Assembly (NCBI RefSeq): GCF_027172205.1
Contig: NC_070615.1
Location: 38,486,501-38,550,500 of the forward strand
Origin: Podarcis raffonei
Lineage: Eukaryota > Chordata > Lepidosauria > Squamata > Lacertidae
Direction of reading: 5' to 3'
DNA length: 64,000 nt
Shown piece after piece: positions 63,958 to 64,000 of the stretch. Numbering within the stretch: position 1 is the first letter of the stretch; each line of letters starts with the position of its first letter. A program made the position numbers and the translations under genes. The notes under the pieces were generated by a model, which was given only the letters and a program-made list of their open reading frames with translations, was not told the origin of the DNA and did not search any database.

Positions 63958-64000
63958 GTAAGGATTTTTTCATCCAAGTATTTCAGTGCTCTGCATGACT

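Noticed and set aside
1-64000. CRISPR arrays, bacterial operons or phage genes
   Set aside because: Spliced vertebrate genes and vertebrate repeats throughout; no regularly spaced short repeats.

Overview
The window is vertebrate nuclear DNA, most likely from a squamate reptile (a lizard). The genes are split by short exons with GT-AG introns and sit at CpG-rich promoters. The interspersed repeats include Sauria-type SINEs with a (CCTTTA)-like tail, a Bov-B LINE 3' end, L2-like LINE 3' ends and many hAT and Tc1/mariner-like miniature elements. Species is inference; a lacertid-like lizard would fit.

Layout, all genes on the + strand. From 1 to 27.5 kb is GSPT1 (translation release factor eRF3a), exons 2-15; exon 1 lies to the left of the window. 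From 33.9 to 42.4 kb is RSL1D1 (nucleolar ribosomal L1-domain protein), nine exons, with an in-frame stop that cuts off a still recognisable C-terminal tail. At 50.8 kb is a single-exon PIRT-like two-helix membrane protein, and at 54.0 kb a TMEM238-like two-helix membrane protein. From 61.8 kb to the right edge is the start of RRN3 (TIF-IA, RNA polymerase I initiation factor), exons 1-3. Three of the five genes serve protein synthesis (ribosome assembly, rRNA transcription, termination), but they are separate transcription units, not an operon.

The most unusual object is at 1825-2617, antisense inside GSPT1 intron 1. It is a hAT miniature transposon whose interior has been replaced by what reads as exon 1 of PGAM5, with an open reading frame, a good Kozak start, CpG-rich upstream sequence and a consensus splice donor. 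This is a Pack-type gene-fragment capture. Two unrelated hAT copies of the same family in this window (10832-11072 and 50365-50586) lack the insert and define the ends.

Second, the PIRT-like and TMEM238-like genes are neighbours here beside GSPT1/RSL1D1 (human 16p13 genes), whereas human PIRT and TMEM238L are neighbours on 17p. These two human regions share several duplicated gene pairs, so this looks like the other half of an old duplicated pair that mammals lost.

The rest is introns and intergenic DNA rich in repeats. Several insertions have clear target-site duplications, including a LINE with a 548-codon open frame inserted into an older L2-like fragment, a mariner MITE inserted into a hAT element, and a Tc1/mariner-like element built of consecutive hairpins (55397-56028).
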